DNA of 64,000 nucleotides, taken from assembly GCA_050084985.1 (NCBI GenBank), contig JBITNC010000001.1, forward strand, positions 131,502,001 through 131,566,000. Direction: 5' to 3'. Below, in pieces: positions 46,722 to 58,930 of this stretch. This DNA is from Nageia nagi. Taxonomy: Eukaryota; Pinophyta. Each line of letters begins with the position of its first letter. Position 1 is the first letter of the stretch. Position numbers and translations under genes: made by a program. The notes beneath the pieces are model-generated. The model was not told the DNA's origin. It saw only the letters and a list, made by a program, of their open reading frames with translations, and did not search any database.

Positions 46722-49700
46722 TGTTGATCACATTTATATTCTACACATCAAATATCATTTATCAAATAGTAAAAAAGAGTTAATTTGGGGAGTACCATTA
46801 CTTATATATGACCATATGAAATTAATAAAATCACTATTTATCAAAATCCAAAATATTTATTTAGAACATATCAGCAATACTAGTTTTCTTATATAATATC
46901 CCATTTACCAGAAGATTACTAACCATTCCTTTGAAATCAAAACTACACTATGGATATATAGGATATACAATATTTTAAAATATTTTTATATTAACCATGT
47001 CCAAAAGGTATTCTTTTTATAAAACCAACTACATTCTAGGTTGATGATAATTACTACAACAAAGACATCTACAAAATGAAGGTAATGCCCAAATGTTACA
47101 CCAAATAGCCTTTTTATTGACATGAGGGGATCAAGAAGATTGTAAGTTGTCTTGATGATTACATCCCAACAATTGGGATGAATTGTAAGAATTGGGACCA
47201 TTACACTCCATGCAACATATCCATCAAAATAAAGTTCACCCTTCATTACATAGAATTTATCAATTCTTACCATATCATCCACTTAATGCTCTAAAAACAT
47301 ATAATGAATTGTTTCCTAAAGTTATCCTTATCACCAAATGTAATGATTATTGGTTCATCACCTTTGCAGGATCCATGGACACACTGAACATAAATACATA
47401 ACCATATAAGAAGCTCATAAATTATACTTGTTTAAATTTGGAGGTTGACTACCATAATTTATAATTATGATGGTACCAAATTACAATATGTTCAAATTAA
47501 ATATATTTAAAGTACTATTATTAATAAGAAATAAAAGTAATTATCATCACATTAAAAGGGATAAGTAAAATTATCCATCAATCATCAACTTTTCCAAATG
47601 GCATCCACCTAAAAGATCAACTACATAGCATAAAGGGATCCAAAAGGATAGTAATGTAAAAAAAAACATTAATTAAAGCTAATCTCTTTGCATGCCTTAA
47701 AATATATCCAACATCCATTTCAAGATAAGCTAGCTTAGATTTGAAAGTATGTTACCAATCATTAAAAAAAAAGAATAAAAGTACTCTTATTTAATATTTA
47801 CATCAACAAGAGTGCATGGATACCTCCCTCACCAATAAATACACATGGTATACCCAAAACTAATATACTCCTAAAATTGCTAAGTGTTTAGATCATGACT
47901 ACAATAAACATCCTTCAACTCCACCTTGTAACTATATTTACACTACTACAATTCCTAGGCTAGAAAAAGAAGCAAAGCCCTTGTACTAGAAGCACAACAT
48001 AGAACTAATCCTAGGGTGACTATCTTATTAGCATATAAAGATTCATCAAAACCATGTTGGATATAAATACAAATAAATATAATATGGTTTTTTTCAAAGA
48101 ACCCCTTGGATATCATTTTATGGACATTTCACCTAAGGTTAATGGAGCTCCTAAATTCATGCAATATATTCGAAAAGTAAAATTTTTGGAGAATGACTTG
48201 AAGTGTGAGGTTGATCTAGAAACCCTCACTAAAGAAGAAAAACATAGGTATTATGTTATGGGATTGCATAATCTTATCACTTTGTTGAATTTCATATACT
48301 ATCACATTATGGTAAATTTCATTTACAATTAATATCATAATAACTTTTTCTTACTGGATAATGCATATAAAAAAAAGCTAGCAAAAATATTCTAAGGTTA
48401 TCGAAGGAATTTGACAACCATGCTTATTTGTATGCAATTTTCAATGTCATATCCTTTACCTTTATCAAACATATATTAAGAATTAAGAAGATTATAAAGG
48501 CTATGTAGTTTCCAATAATTCATAAATCTTGCATCAAAGAAGATATAAAGATTATCTCTTAGATGTTATATTATAAGAATATTATGAACACCATCAACAA
48601 ATTTCAATGCACTATGGATTTCAACATCATGAATAATATTTGAATCTATAATTTGGAAGAAATCTTCCTTTAACATGAGTTAAAATTTATAGCTAGACCA
48701 CATGCTTTTAAATATGGTTCTTTCTCAGTAATGGATGCCATATTTTTTTTGCAATATTTACCTTTAGAGGATGAGATGCCTAATAAAAGTATAGGGAAAT
48801 AGAAATAAAAAGAAAGAGGAAAAAGTGGTATTTAATAAATAAGACTATATGACCTTCGACATATCAAAACCTTTTATCAAATAATATAATGAAGTACAAC
48901 CACTAATGGAGAACATGTCTTGATGGGTCTGAAATATCAAAATCATGATACAAGGATATATGATAATTCTTGAGTAAGTTATTGATAAATTTTTGAGATA
49001 CATCCCAATCCTATAGTTTTTAGTGTATGCAAAGAATATCTACATCAAGAATATGATGCCTCTAAATGCCTCGCTAATTAACACATATCCATACTAGATT
49101 GATTAGAAAACATGCTAAGAGATAGTCACTTTTCTTATTGCTATATAAGAACTATGAGAGGAAGGAGAAAATTAATAAAAATACCTTAAGGAAGGAAAGT
49201 AGATATATATAAAGAGAAATAAGGCCCTAAAACCACAACAAATAATTCTTGAGCCCATCAACAAGTTTACACCCTAATATCTCCCATAGGAGTCTTCCAC
49301 TACTTTACTACCACACATTCCTATTTATGACTCTCCTCCAAAACTAGAGGAGAAGCCCTTGATCAATAAGAAAGTTAGAATATAATAAATAGAAACTCAA
49401 ACATCAATCGATAACAAACCAAATGGCAACAAACCACACATTCCAATGGAGCTAGCATAAGGAGCTACTGGATAAGATGAGGTAATACTATAAGTAAAGA
49501 ATATAATTACACCTCCTGAGTCTCTAGTAATTTCATTCCTATCCCTCTATTAATATGTCATAATCCCTTATTTTATCAAATTTTAACTTTATAGCTTAGT
49601 TTATCCCCATATTGTCCATAAATTCCATGGCCTCCATCTTGTCATCTACACATAATTGTTCTACAAAATAACTTTATTACACTTCATAATCACATTCCTA

Positions 49701-50654
49701 GACTTGATTCTTCCTTATATATAAGATATATGAATCCTTATGCCAACCCTACCACAATGGTCAATACTCTATCCAAAATATAATATGTCTACATCCCCAT
49801 CCTTTCTCACTCTAAACCATCTGCCACACCACCTAACAAATCAATAATCAATGTTATGCATAATGCCAAATATTCAAAAATCATTGAATATATGGGTTTT
49901 TGTATTTAAATATTTTTAAATATGCAAACCTCAAATATAGCACCATTTAGCCCGACATTTATAAGATTCAAATGTTTTTTGGGTGAACTCGCTAAGATTT
50001 TAGTTTTTTTTTTTTATAAAGATAAGTGCAAATAGTTAGTTATACCCCCTATACTTTTGCAATCAATGACCTTGAAATGCTAAATAATTTATTATTTTCT
50101 AATATAATTTCCAATCATATGATTATATATATTTTATACGTTATGATTAGATACATATACATTTCAAGTTCTTAACTTAGAGATATTGAACCACTTTATA
50201 TCAATGAAAATTTTACATTTATAAGGAGTTATGAATGCTCATCTTACCTTCCTAAACATGGTCATCTAAGGATTGCTTACACTCATCTCCATATTCTTGA
50301 AGATAACCATATTTGAGTTTGTCATTTACACTCATCTTCAAAGGATCGAAGATGTTCATCTGTATAAAATTGCAGACTCTTATTTCATAATAATTATAGA
50401 TTTTCATCTCATAAAAATTACATATGCTTGTCTCTAAAGGATTGAAGACACTCATCTCTAAAGGATTTCATATGCTTATATTTCAAAGCATAAATGCTCA
50501 TCTCTAAAAAATATTAAAGATTCTTGTCAACACTTTATTGCAGATGCTCCCCTAAATTTTGATGACATAGAAGATCTCTTGATTATTTTTCTTATGAGTC
50601 ATAATTAACATCATGAAAACTTTTGACTTGAAAACTATTCTAAAAATAGGTACA
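46722..50654. other. putative gypsy 3' LTR start, then unassigned AT-rich sequence
   Basis: The first several hundred bases are probably the 3' LTR starting TGTTGATCACA, with no second copy found to define its end. The rest carries no recognised domain. A 92-residue plus frame at 48054-48332 (with DLETLTKEEKHRYYVMGLHN) has no known family. A decayed plus-strand reading with phrases such as CKEYLHQEYDASKC continues to about 49300. Confidence 0.35.
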
Positions 50655-50970
50655 ATGGCACCCACTAGAAAAGGTAAGGGAAATAATGGAGATAATTAAC
50701 TTGTAATAAATAATATTAGAAAATATTTTACACCTAGAGAGGCATACACATTTTGCAATATTCCAAGTTTATTTACACATTCCTTTATTCTTTAATTTTA
50801 CCATATCAATAGTTATAATTTTATTGATTCATCATATGAAATAGAATACATTTGTATGAAGAAAAATATGTTGATCCTAATATGGCTCCACTTGAAGGTA
50901 ATTTTTATGATTAAATACCTCAATTTGAAAAAATTATGAATAATAACAATACAAAACCTATACCTAAGGT
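50655..50970 (+). pseudogene. left part of an old degenerate frame split by the gypsy insertion
   Basis: Plus strand from an ATG at 50655 (MAPTRKGKGNNGD), through PNMAPLEGNFYD to NNNTKPIPKV, with stops and a frame shift. The reading continues without a shift at 56731 (KTDTPTKIYNIEFDKENSK) once the gypsy element and one copy of its target duplication are removed. Function unknown. It may be an old retroelement gag or env-like frame. Confidence 0.3.
50966..50970. repeat. target-site duplication AAGGT, left copy
   Basis: AAGGT directly precedes the left LTR. The same five bases follow the right LTR at 56726-56730. Confidence 0.9.
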
Positions 50971-51692
50971 TGATCCATAATCATCGGATGCTTATAACAT
51001 ACTTAGATCCTCACTTAGAGATTCAAATGAGAATAGTTAACCATTATGAGATCATACAAATTGCATATAAATTTGAAAATTGCATAATGTAAATCACAAA
51101 CTAGCAATCTCAAACACACAACAAGATCAAAATAATGATTTACCCTGATCCACCCAATGTGGGCTAATCTAGGATGGAATTGGTCTCATCTCATTATCTA
51201 TGGACATCATAATAGTACATGTATAGAGAAATACCATCAACATAATGGCAATACAATCTTCTACAATTACTATAATCTCCTACAGCAAGAAGAAAATATA
51301 ATCTCAAAACTACAATAATTTTGGAATGACTCTTGGTCTTCCTTCAAACTATTACAATTCTAAAATCCCAAAATTCTACAATCCTCTCTTATTGAGAATC
51401 ATGAATGAGATATGCCATTAAATAAGCCTCTAGAACAATCTAAAATGTTGGCCAATAAACCTAAATTGCTCAATCTTCTAAAATGCTAATGTCTCTTCAA
51501 ATACCCTTACTGACTCATCAAGGTGTATGCCATTCACAACCTAAAAACAATATTTAGTATGCCTCTAGTAGCCTAAAATTGAATACCAAAATACTCCAAA
51601 TTTTGATCTTTAGTCTATCTCCAAGCACATATATCTTTGGATTGAGTATTTCTCCTAAAAATAAAACTTGACACATGATCCAATTCAGATCA
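50971..51692 (-). repeat. gypsy 3' LTR
   Basis: 722 bp. Plus-strand start TGATCCATAATCATCGG and end CAATTCAGATCA. Matches 55980-56725 end to end. Confidence 0.95.
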
Positions 51693-51703
51693 CACCTCCC
51701 CAA
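51693..51703 (-). promoter_or_regulatory. gypsy polypurine tract
   Basis: The minus strand reads TTGGGGAGGTG directly before the 3' LTR start TGATCTGAATT. Confidence 0.85.
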
Positions 51704-52780
51704 TGGAGAAACTTATGGTCAAGTTTATATTTTTCATGTCTCATCTTATACTTGGATTTGCTTGTTTCAAGTTTCTCTTGGACTTTCAAATTAATTTGAC
51801 TAATTCTTTCAACAAATTTTTTAGTTTGCTTTTCCTCTTTCTTAAATGAATCTTCTTTATCCCTTTGCTGCCCAAACACACAATTAAAAGGTGAAGATGA
51901 TAAATAACCAAAATAAGTCTCAAAAGGACTCTTATTAATGGAAGGATGAATTGCCCTATTGTATGCATGTTGGATATATTCAAGATGTTCATCCCAAGAC
52001 TTAGGATGTTTTCCATAATAACCCCTCAAGAGTTGAATTACCATCCTATTCATCACCTCGATTTGTTTATCTATTTAAGGATGAAAGGTAGTACTTATCT
52101 TCAACCTTGTGTCCATATTTTCCCACAAATATGTCCAAAACTTGCCTAAAAATCTACTATCTCTATCTGAAACAATAGAATTAGGTAATCCAAAATGAAC
52201 ACAAACATGTGAAAAGAATAAATTTGTAGTATCTTATCCTATTATAGTATTTTTACATGGAATCAAAACACACATCTTGGTAAATCTATCCATAACAACA
52301 AATAAATAGTCATTACCTTTCTTAGTCATAGACAATCCTCCCACAAAATCCATTGAGATATATTTCCTTGGATATGAAGGTACTTTAAGTGGTTAACACA
52401 AACCTAATTTATTGTTACTTGTCTTGCTAGTGCAATACAAAGAACACCCCCTTATGTACTTGGCAACTTGATCTTGCATCTTTGGCTAATATACATATCT
52501 TTGCAAATTGTATAATGTCTTTCCAATCCCAAAATATCCTGCAATCTTTGATGCATATGCTTCTATAATTAGACCAATCCTTTCACCTACAGGGACACAT
52601 AATGCATTAAAATAATAAAGAAGTCTATTTTACAAATGAAATTCATCCAAACCCTCTTACTTAGACCTAGATGAAGAAAACTACTCATACATTTCTTTGA
52701 AGTTTGGATCCTACACATATGCCTCTAAAAATGACTCAGATAGAAAAGGAAGAAATTTTAGCATTAAGAGGAAACTCATT
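51704..52780 (-). pseudogene. gypsy integrase, C-terminus missing
   Basis: Readable blocks in order are YISMDFVGGLSMTKKGNDYL, MDRFTKMCVLIPC, FGLPNSIVSDRDSRFLGKFW, KQIEVMNRMVIQLLRGYYGK and SWDEHLEYIQHAYNRAIHPS. All three catalytic acids of the D,D-35-E triad are visible (MDF, SDRD, IEV). The last readable residues KYKLDHKF lead straight into the polypurine tract. The usual 'F..GD.V.L....' C-terminal domain and any chromodomain are therefore absent. Stops and frame changes occur upstream. Confidence 0.85.
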
Positions 52781-52785
52781 GGACC

Positions 52786-53200
52786 TTATTTGCATGTCAC
52801 TAATGGTCCAAAATTAGTACTACATGCCATTGATGGCATGTAATCTATAGTTATAGGTGGCCTAAAAAGCATGTTAATAACTTTATTTCGTGTTCCTTTC
52901 TCATACTTGATTACTATATGAAATTGTTGTAAAAAACTCATCCATATATAGTGTTTAGTTTGTTTTAATTTTGATTGAGTTTGTAAAACATTTAATGGTT
53001 GATGATCAGTATGAATGATTATTTCTTTACCCATTAAGTAATGTTTTCACTTTTTAACAACTTAAACCAATGCATACATTTTCTTATCATAAGTAGGATA
53101 ATTCAAAATAGCCCCACTAAACTTTTTAAAATGATAGCAAATTGGTTTATCTTCTTGTAACAAAATGATTCCCATAGCATAGTCACTTGCATTAGTCTCT
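52786..53200 (-). pseudogene. gypsy RNase H remnant
   Basis: Reads ETNASDYAMGIILLQEDKPI (the first catalytic Asp in 'D.S..G.G..L.Q'), YHFKKFSGAILNYPTYDKKM (with 'NY...EKE' weakened) and KEIIIHTDHQPLNVLQTQSK (TDH.PL kept). It ends INMLFRPPITIDYMPSM, where 'ADALSR' is degraded. Confidence 0.85.
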
Positions 53201-54060
53201 TCTTCAAATGGATTCTATAAATTAGGAAGTGCTAGCATAGGTGCATTAATAATCTTTTGCTTCAAAGTATCAAAAAATGTTCTTTGTTGTTTGCCCCATT
53301 GGATAACTTACCTCTTGTTGGTTACATCATGTAAAAGTGAAGTAATATGAGAAAAATTAATAATAAACTTTCTCAAATATTGGACAACACGTAAGAAACT
53401 CCTCACTTCAGTTACATTAGATAGCCTTGGCCAATATACTATAGCACTTATTTTAGTAGGATCTATCTAAAGTTATCCATGACTAATAACATGGCCTAAA
53501 TACACCAAAGACTCTATGCTAAACTCACATTTTGAATGTTTCAACAGCAACTTCTCCCTATGAAAAGTTTGAAACACTTGTCTAAGATGTACAACATGTT
53601 CTTTCCAAGTAGAACTATAAACAAGAATATCATCCAAGTATACAACAATAAACGAATCAATAAATGGATGAAGTACATCATTCATTACCCTCATGAAAGT
53701 AGCTAGTGCATTATACAAACCAAATGAAAAAACAAGCCACTCAAATAAGCCTTGTCTTATCTTGAAGGTAGTATTCCATATTTTCTCATCCTTGATTCTA
53801 ACTTGGTGATATCCACTTCTCAAGTCCAATTTTGTGAAAAATCTTTCTCCTTACAATTGATCCAAAAGATCATCTATCTGAGGTAAAGGATAGCAATTTT
53901 TGATGATGATTTTATTTAATGCTCTATAGTCAATGCATATTCTCCAAGTTTGATCCTTCTTGAAAACCAAAATAATAGGTGATACACATTTATATGTACT
54001 TGCTCTGATCACTTCTTGATCAACCAACTCCTAAATTTGCCTCTTTATCTCCCCTTAATC
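53201..54060 (-). pseudogene. gypsy reverse transcriptase remnant
   Basis: Nearly all motifs are readable: [84 protein letters not shown] and [18 protein letters not shown]. It also reads [18 protein letters not shown]. The catalytic YLDD is intact. 53829-53473 is open for 118 residues. Stops upstream and downstream of that block inactivate it. Confidence 0.95.
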
Positions 54061-54461
54061 CAAAACTAATTACCGATACAAAGCTATGTTGGGAAATGAA
54101 GCATTAGTTAACAACTCAATATCATGTTGTATATTCCTCATAGGAGGTAATCCCTTTGGCTCTACAAATAAGTTGGTGAACTCTTAAACCAAATCTTGCA
54201 TCTGTTCCTCTCTTTTGCACACTACTGGTGACCTGAAATTAGTATTCATGCTGCTAATAGCATGAGATTCACCTCACTCAAGGCTCCTATTTTCACCATG
54301 ATTAGAACAAAATTTTTAGAAGCATTTACAAGATGTTTTACCTAATTGGTAGTGACCAAAGGTAGCTTTTTCCTGCTTTTATGTGCACTAGCTAGAAACA
54401 TCTTTCCATCTTTCACCAATCATAATTTATTCAATCTTTTGTAATAAATGCCATCTCTATC

Positions 54462-54720
54462 TCACATGTAAGGGTTACCAAGAATAAAACCATAAATATC
54501 TAAAGGAACAACATCAACCACAACTTCCTCAATGTACTTTACATAATTAGCAAATTTCAACTTACATTGCTTAGTGACTTGTAAACTAGCATTATGATGC
54601 AACCAACCCAAAGGATATGGATTTGGATGGTTGAAAGTTTCTAATCCCAAATTACTTACCATAGTCTCTAAAATCAAATTTTCTTGAGAACTCGAATCAA
54701 TAATGCAATCTACTTTGGTT
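54462..54720 (-). pseudogene. gypsy aspartic protease remnant
   Basis: Reads DCIIDSSSQENLILETMVSN, then LGLETFNHPNPYPLGWL and VVDVVPLDIYGFILGNPYM. The active-site triad should be Asp-Ser/Thr-Gly but is Asp-Ser-Ser here (about 54700-54710), a single G-to-A change, so the protease would be inactive even without the stops. Confidence 0.85.
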
Positions 54721-54825
54721 TTCTTAATTTAGATTTTGAGGTGGAATAATTGAATCCTTTATTCTTCAATGTTTTGAGGTTCTTCAACCTTTTGAATGGC
54801 TGAAAAATTTATTTCTCATCAACTT

Positions 54826-55823
54826 TTAAATTACCCTTGATATCATCAAATTTAAGAACCATAGAATTAGTTTTCTCCTTATTCTTAAGCTTATATGGAT
54901 GTAATTTTGGATGTAATTTCCAACATTTATCATCAACATGACCATCTTTATCATAATGATACAATGTCTACCATCACCTTCTTTCTTAGAAATATTAGTG
55001 GTCTTAGTTTCTTGGTTACCTTTGCCTTTATCTTGAGATTTAGCTTTCTCTTGTCCTCCACTTGAATTCGAATCCTTCTTGGATTCATCATATTGTCTCC
55101 TTGGTTTACCATCCTCCTTTAAGTATTGTGCTTGCACACACACTTGATCAAGATTAGTAGGATTAAACAACATGATAGTATTTTGCAAATGACTATGTAA
55201 ACCTCCAATGTACCTCATTAAAGTTTGAGGATTTTTTAGTGAAACCCCAAGCAAAGTAGCTTATTTACTATATTTTGTAGTGTATTCTTAAACATTTTTC
55301 CCTCTTTGTTGTCTAAAGAATTACCATTTCATCAATTGTTTATTATGATATCATAATGGATACAATTGATCTCTTAAAAACTCTTAAATTAATTCCAAGA
55401 AGATATTTTAGATAAGTGTTCATGATTAAGAGTTTCTACATAGCTTTCCCACTAAATTAAAGCATGTCCACTCATCTTTAATCTAGCAAAATAGATTTTA
55501 TAAACATCATTTATAACACCATGAATTTGGAAATAAACCTCGAATTATGTCAACCAATTGTTCACCTTTTCCACATCAACCTCTCCTCCAAAAGTAGGAA
55601 TGTCCACTTTGGCCTCCACCTAGAATGGAACTCTATTTGATGAAGATGATGAATCAGGTTTATCAACTACATCATGATATCTCTAATTGATATTTGCATT
55701 TGCTCTAGCATCCAACAACTTAGCTAATCAAGCCAAATGATTCTCCATTGTCAAAAACCTTATTTCAAAATTGACATCTGTTATGGTATGTACAGGTGAC
55801 TGTTGCTCCTCTGCATTATCCAT
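54826..55823 (-). pseudogene. gypsy gag remnant
   Basis: Starts at an ATG at 55823-55821 (MDNAEEQQSPVHTITDVNFE). Then come AKVDIPTFGGEVDVEKVNNW and FEVYFQIHGV, the 'P.F.G.VD...V..WL...E.YF' capsid start of plant gypsy gag, and later MLGVSLKNPQTLMRYIGGLH with a Lys/Gln-rich tail (55254-54826). Stops mark former Gln and Trp codons. The zinc knuckle is decayed (GRHCIIMIKM, with one Cys-x-x-Cys lost). Confidence 0.9.
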
Positions 55824-55960
55824 TATAGTTGCTCTACTCTTTTGAACAATCTCAAGATCCTATGGAATTAATTATGGTCTTTGAGATCTCCTCCCAAACA
55901 TCAAATTTCACATCGCTAGCTATGTGGAATTCTTAAAATTGCAACCCTAAATTTTTACAG

Positions 55961-55977
55961 CACAAGCTCTGATACCA
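55961..55977 (-). promoter_or_regulatory. gypsy primer-binding site, initiator tRNA-Met type
   Basis: The minus strand reads TGGTATCAGAGCTTGTG, complementary to the 3' end of plant initiator tRNA-Met, two bases after the 5' LTR end. Confidence 0.9.
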
Positions 55978-55979
55978 TA

Positions 55980-56725
55980 TGATTTGTAATCACTGAATGC
56001 TTATCGCATACTCGGATCCTCATTTAGAGATTCAAATAAAAATAGTTATCCATTATGAGATCATACAAATTGCATATAAATTTACAAATTGCATATAAAT
56101 TTAAAAATTACATAATGTAAATCAATAACTAGAAATCTCAAACACACAACAAGATCAACATAATGATTTACCTTGGTTCACCCAATGTTGGCTAATCCAG
56201 CATGGAATTAGATCCTTCTCTTCTAATTGTCTATGGACATCATAATACTACATGTATAGAGAAATACCATCAACATAATGGCAATACAATCTTCTATCAT
56301 TAATGTAATCTCTTATAGTAAGAAAGAAATATAATCTCAAAACTACAACAATTCTAGAATGACTCTTGGTCTTCCTTCAAACTATTACAATTATAAAATC
56401 CCAAAACTCTATAATCCTCTCTCATTAAGAATTAAGAATGAGATACACCATTCAATAAGCTTTCAAAACACTTTGAAACATTGAACAAGGAACTTGAACC
56501 ACTCAGTCTCCTAAAATGCCAATGTCTCTTCAAATTCCCCTACTAACTCATCAAGGTACACATTGTTAGCAGCCTAAAAATAGTATTTTTTATGCCATTG
56601 GTGGCCTAAAATTGAATGATAAAACACTCCAAATTTTGGTGTTTGGTCTATCTCCAAACACATATACCTCTAGATTAAGTATTTCTCTTAAAAAGATAAA
56701 TTGACACATGATCTAATTCAGATCA
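55980..56725 (-). repeat. gypsy 5' LTR
   Basis: 746 bp. Plus-strand start TGATTTGTAATCACTG and end CTAATTCAGATCA. Slightly longer than the other LTR, partly because of an extra 'aaattgcatataaattt' copy near 56086. Confidence 0.95.
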
Positions 56726-56730
56726 AAGGT
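56726..56730. repeat. target-site duplication AAGGT, right copy
   Basis: Matches 50966-50970 exactly. Confidence 0.9.
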
Positions 56731-57110
56731 GAAGACTGATACTCCAACAAAAATTTACAATATTGAATTTGATAAAGAGAATTCTAAAAGTAACAAAAAA
56801 ATCAAATCCACCAAATATGCTTCTTAGAAATCTAATAAAACATAACAAAGTTGTGGGGTTTTTGGTAGAACAGTTAAGGAAGAATGGTCATCATGATTTT
56901 AATTTATTGAGCTAGTGATACCTGAAAATGGTAATCAATCAATATAATGTAGATGCAATATTTGTATTTGGAAATTAAGGAGGAAACAAAATATGCAGTT
57001 CAAGGTTGACACAATTGAAAAATATTATGGTAAATCATATGTCAAAATAATAAAACTATATGGAATGGTTAGAAAATTTCAAATCATAAAGGATGATGTT
57101 TTTAGGTAAC
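56731..57110 (+). pseudogene. right part of the old frame split by the gypsy insertion
   Basis: Continues the frame from 50970 with KTDTPTKIYNIEFDKENSK. After stops it reads GVFGRTVKEEW, FKVDTIEKYYGKSYVKIIKL and YGMVRKFQIIKDDVF. No family is recognised. Basic and acidic residues alternate, as in gag linkers, but that is weak evidence. Confidence 0.3.
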
Positions 57111-58200
57111 CTTAGAATTAAATCTAAGTGGAACTAATAAACATGTAACATTTGAGTACATATTATCCTAGTTATTTAACTTGAATAATCATACATGGTA
57201 ATAGGAATAATAAGAATTAACCCAAATAAATGTAGCAATGAAATAATAGAACTAGGGTTTATTGAATCAAGATGATAAAATAAAATCATGCACTATAGAG
57301 ATGGAATCAAGTGTAAGATAAATAATTATGTGTCCTTACTTGGGAGGAGCTAATTATATGCAGATTGAGCTTTCCAAAAAGAGTTTTCCTTGATGTATGA
57401 ACCCCATAGATTATAACGATAGAAAGACCATTGTAGACACCTATGGTAGCATGGGTGCTAGGTATTGTAACAATAATGCAAGCACACACATGAGCATGGA
57501 TGCGAGGGTTCAAGCTGTGTATAATTCACCACAAAGGATTGATGAACAACATAACATTGAAAATTTGAGTTAGATATATAATTATGAATGATGGATGATA
57601 AATATGCTTGAGTGATAACAAATTACATTCTTAATAGGAGTCATTTAGAAACACCTAATTGTTAGGTACCTACTATCAAGATGAAGTATTTATTTATTTC
57701 CCATATGATTATACTTACCTTTGTATATGCATGATATATCCACCACTAGACATTTAAGAAGGTTAGTGCTAATGCTAGTGTACCTAGCATAAAACTAACA
57801 AAACCATATAATATATATTTAATATTAATGTAATAACATGATAAAAGATGATTATAATATAACACCTAAGTAGGGCCACCTTAGGGAGACCAAATCTAGG
57901 TTTTAACAAAGGCCCCCATTCTGCAAGTATAATGAAATGAAACTATTTAAAATGAAATTATGCTTGAAAAGTAAGTAAATGGTAAATAGAAGAAAAATTT
58001 GATACTTCCATAGTTTAGCTATAAAATCATTCAATCATCAAGGATTGATGATGTATATTTCCCCCTATTTGCCTTGGTTGTGAGATGGAATGACAATCCA
58101 TGGAATAGGAACAACCAAGAACAAATAAAAACCTATAAAATGAGAGATAAAAAATAGGAACTTCCAAACATATGTATGATGATAAACTCATAAAAGATGT
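57111..58200. other. unassigned AT-rich sequence
   Basis: No domain on either strand. A 68-residue minus-strand frame at 57307-57513 has no motif. It could be part of an old LTR. Confidence 0.3.
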
Positions 58201-58239
58201 AATGATGATAGTGAGAGAAAATCATGTTAAGTGCATGTT

Positions 58240-58930
58240 ATCTTAATGACAATACTTAATTCCCTATTCATAGATAAAAATCATTATAGCATAACCAAGC
58301 ATCCCATTCATGGACTCATTCATAATATTTTATCAAAAATAATATATAAATAAAGAGAAAGGATGAAATTAATATAATATGCACACATCATCATAAAAAT
58401 ACTAAATATCCTATTCATAGATTCAAATCATCACAAAAATACCCAATGTTTCATTTATATATGCATACATATGATCATATAGAAGTACCATGATAATGTT
58501 TAGTTTGGTACCAACCAATAGAGTGATCATAATGAAGGTTAGTTTTGTCCCAACCAACAAAGTAATAATAGTGATGGTTAGTTTAGTCTCAACTAAAAAT
58601 ATGGTTATAGCAATAGTTATTTTAGTCCCAAATAATAAAGTGATCGTATAAATGGTTAGTTTAGTCCCAACCAACAAAGTGATGAAGCTCAAATGAGGGT
58701 CACATTATCATGGCATCAAAAAAGTACTCTAATCATGGATGCACATCATCATGGAAGTAATGATGCCCTATTCGTGGATGTATCAAATGAATATAACCAA
58801 AAATATGGATTTTATCATGTCTTCCTAGTAAATATGAATAGTAAAAACAATGATGGTTATTTAACATCCATCCAATAAGGACATTATCATAAAGAAATGA
58901 TGGTTATTTATGTTCATCCAACAAGTATAT
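58240..58930. repeat. satellite-like block of several short repeat families
   Basis: Variants of 'cctattcatagat' and 'aaatcatcataaaaatac' recur at 58260-58440. The 39-bp array at 58501-58692 follows. Then 'atgatggttattta' with 'catccaa.aag' is present twice at 58850-58940. Together these form about 700 bp of low-order tandem DNA. Confidence 0.65.
58501..58692 (-). repeat. 39-bp tandem array encoding a 13-residue repeat in an open frame
   Basis: Five units start at 58501, 58540, 58579, 58618 and 58657 with period exactly 39 bp and no indels. On the minus strand the array is open and spells a 13-residue repeat of the form ITLLVGTKLTIIM (variants TLLFGTKITIAI and TIFLVETKLTITI) within an 89-residue frame (58692-58423). 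It probably belongs to a retroelement untranslated region, but the exact multiple of three and the lack of stops are noted. Confidence 0.85.

Larger units (their letters stand above)
50971..56725 (-). mobile_element. structurally complete Ty3/gypsy retrotransposon
   Basis: The element is 5,755 bp: 3' LTR 50971-51692, polypurine tract, broken gag-protease-RT-RNase H-integrase frame (55823 to about 51704), primer-binding site 55961-55977, 5' LTR 55980-56725, and target duplication AAGGT on both sides. Terminal dinucleotides are TG and CA. The coding part is a single former polyprotein with many stops and frame changes. The integrase C-terminal region, with any chromodomain, is missing, because the frame runs directly into the polypurine tract. 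The LTRs differ by scattered substitutions and small indels, so the insertion is old. Confidence 0.95.

Noticed and set aside
48054-48332. 92-residue plus-strand open frame with a charged middle
   Set aside because: No family resemblance, no splice or promoter context, and it lies in decayed AT-rich sequence. Noted within the unassigned region only.
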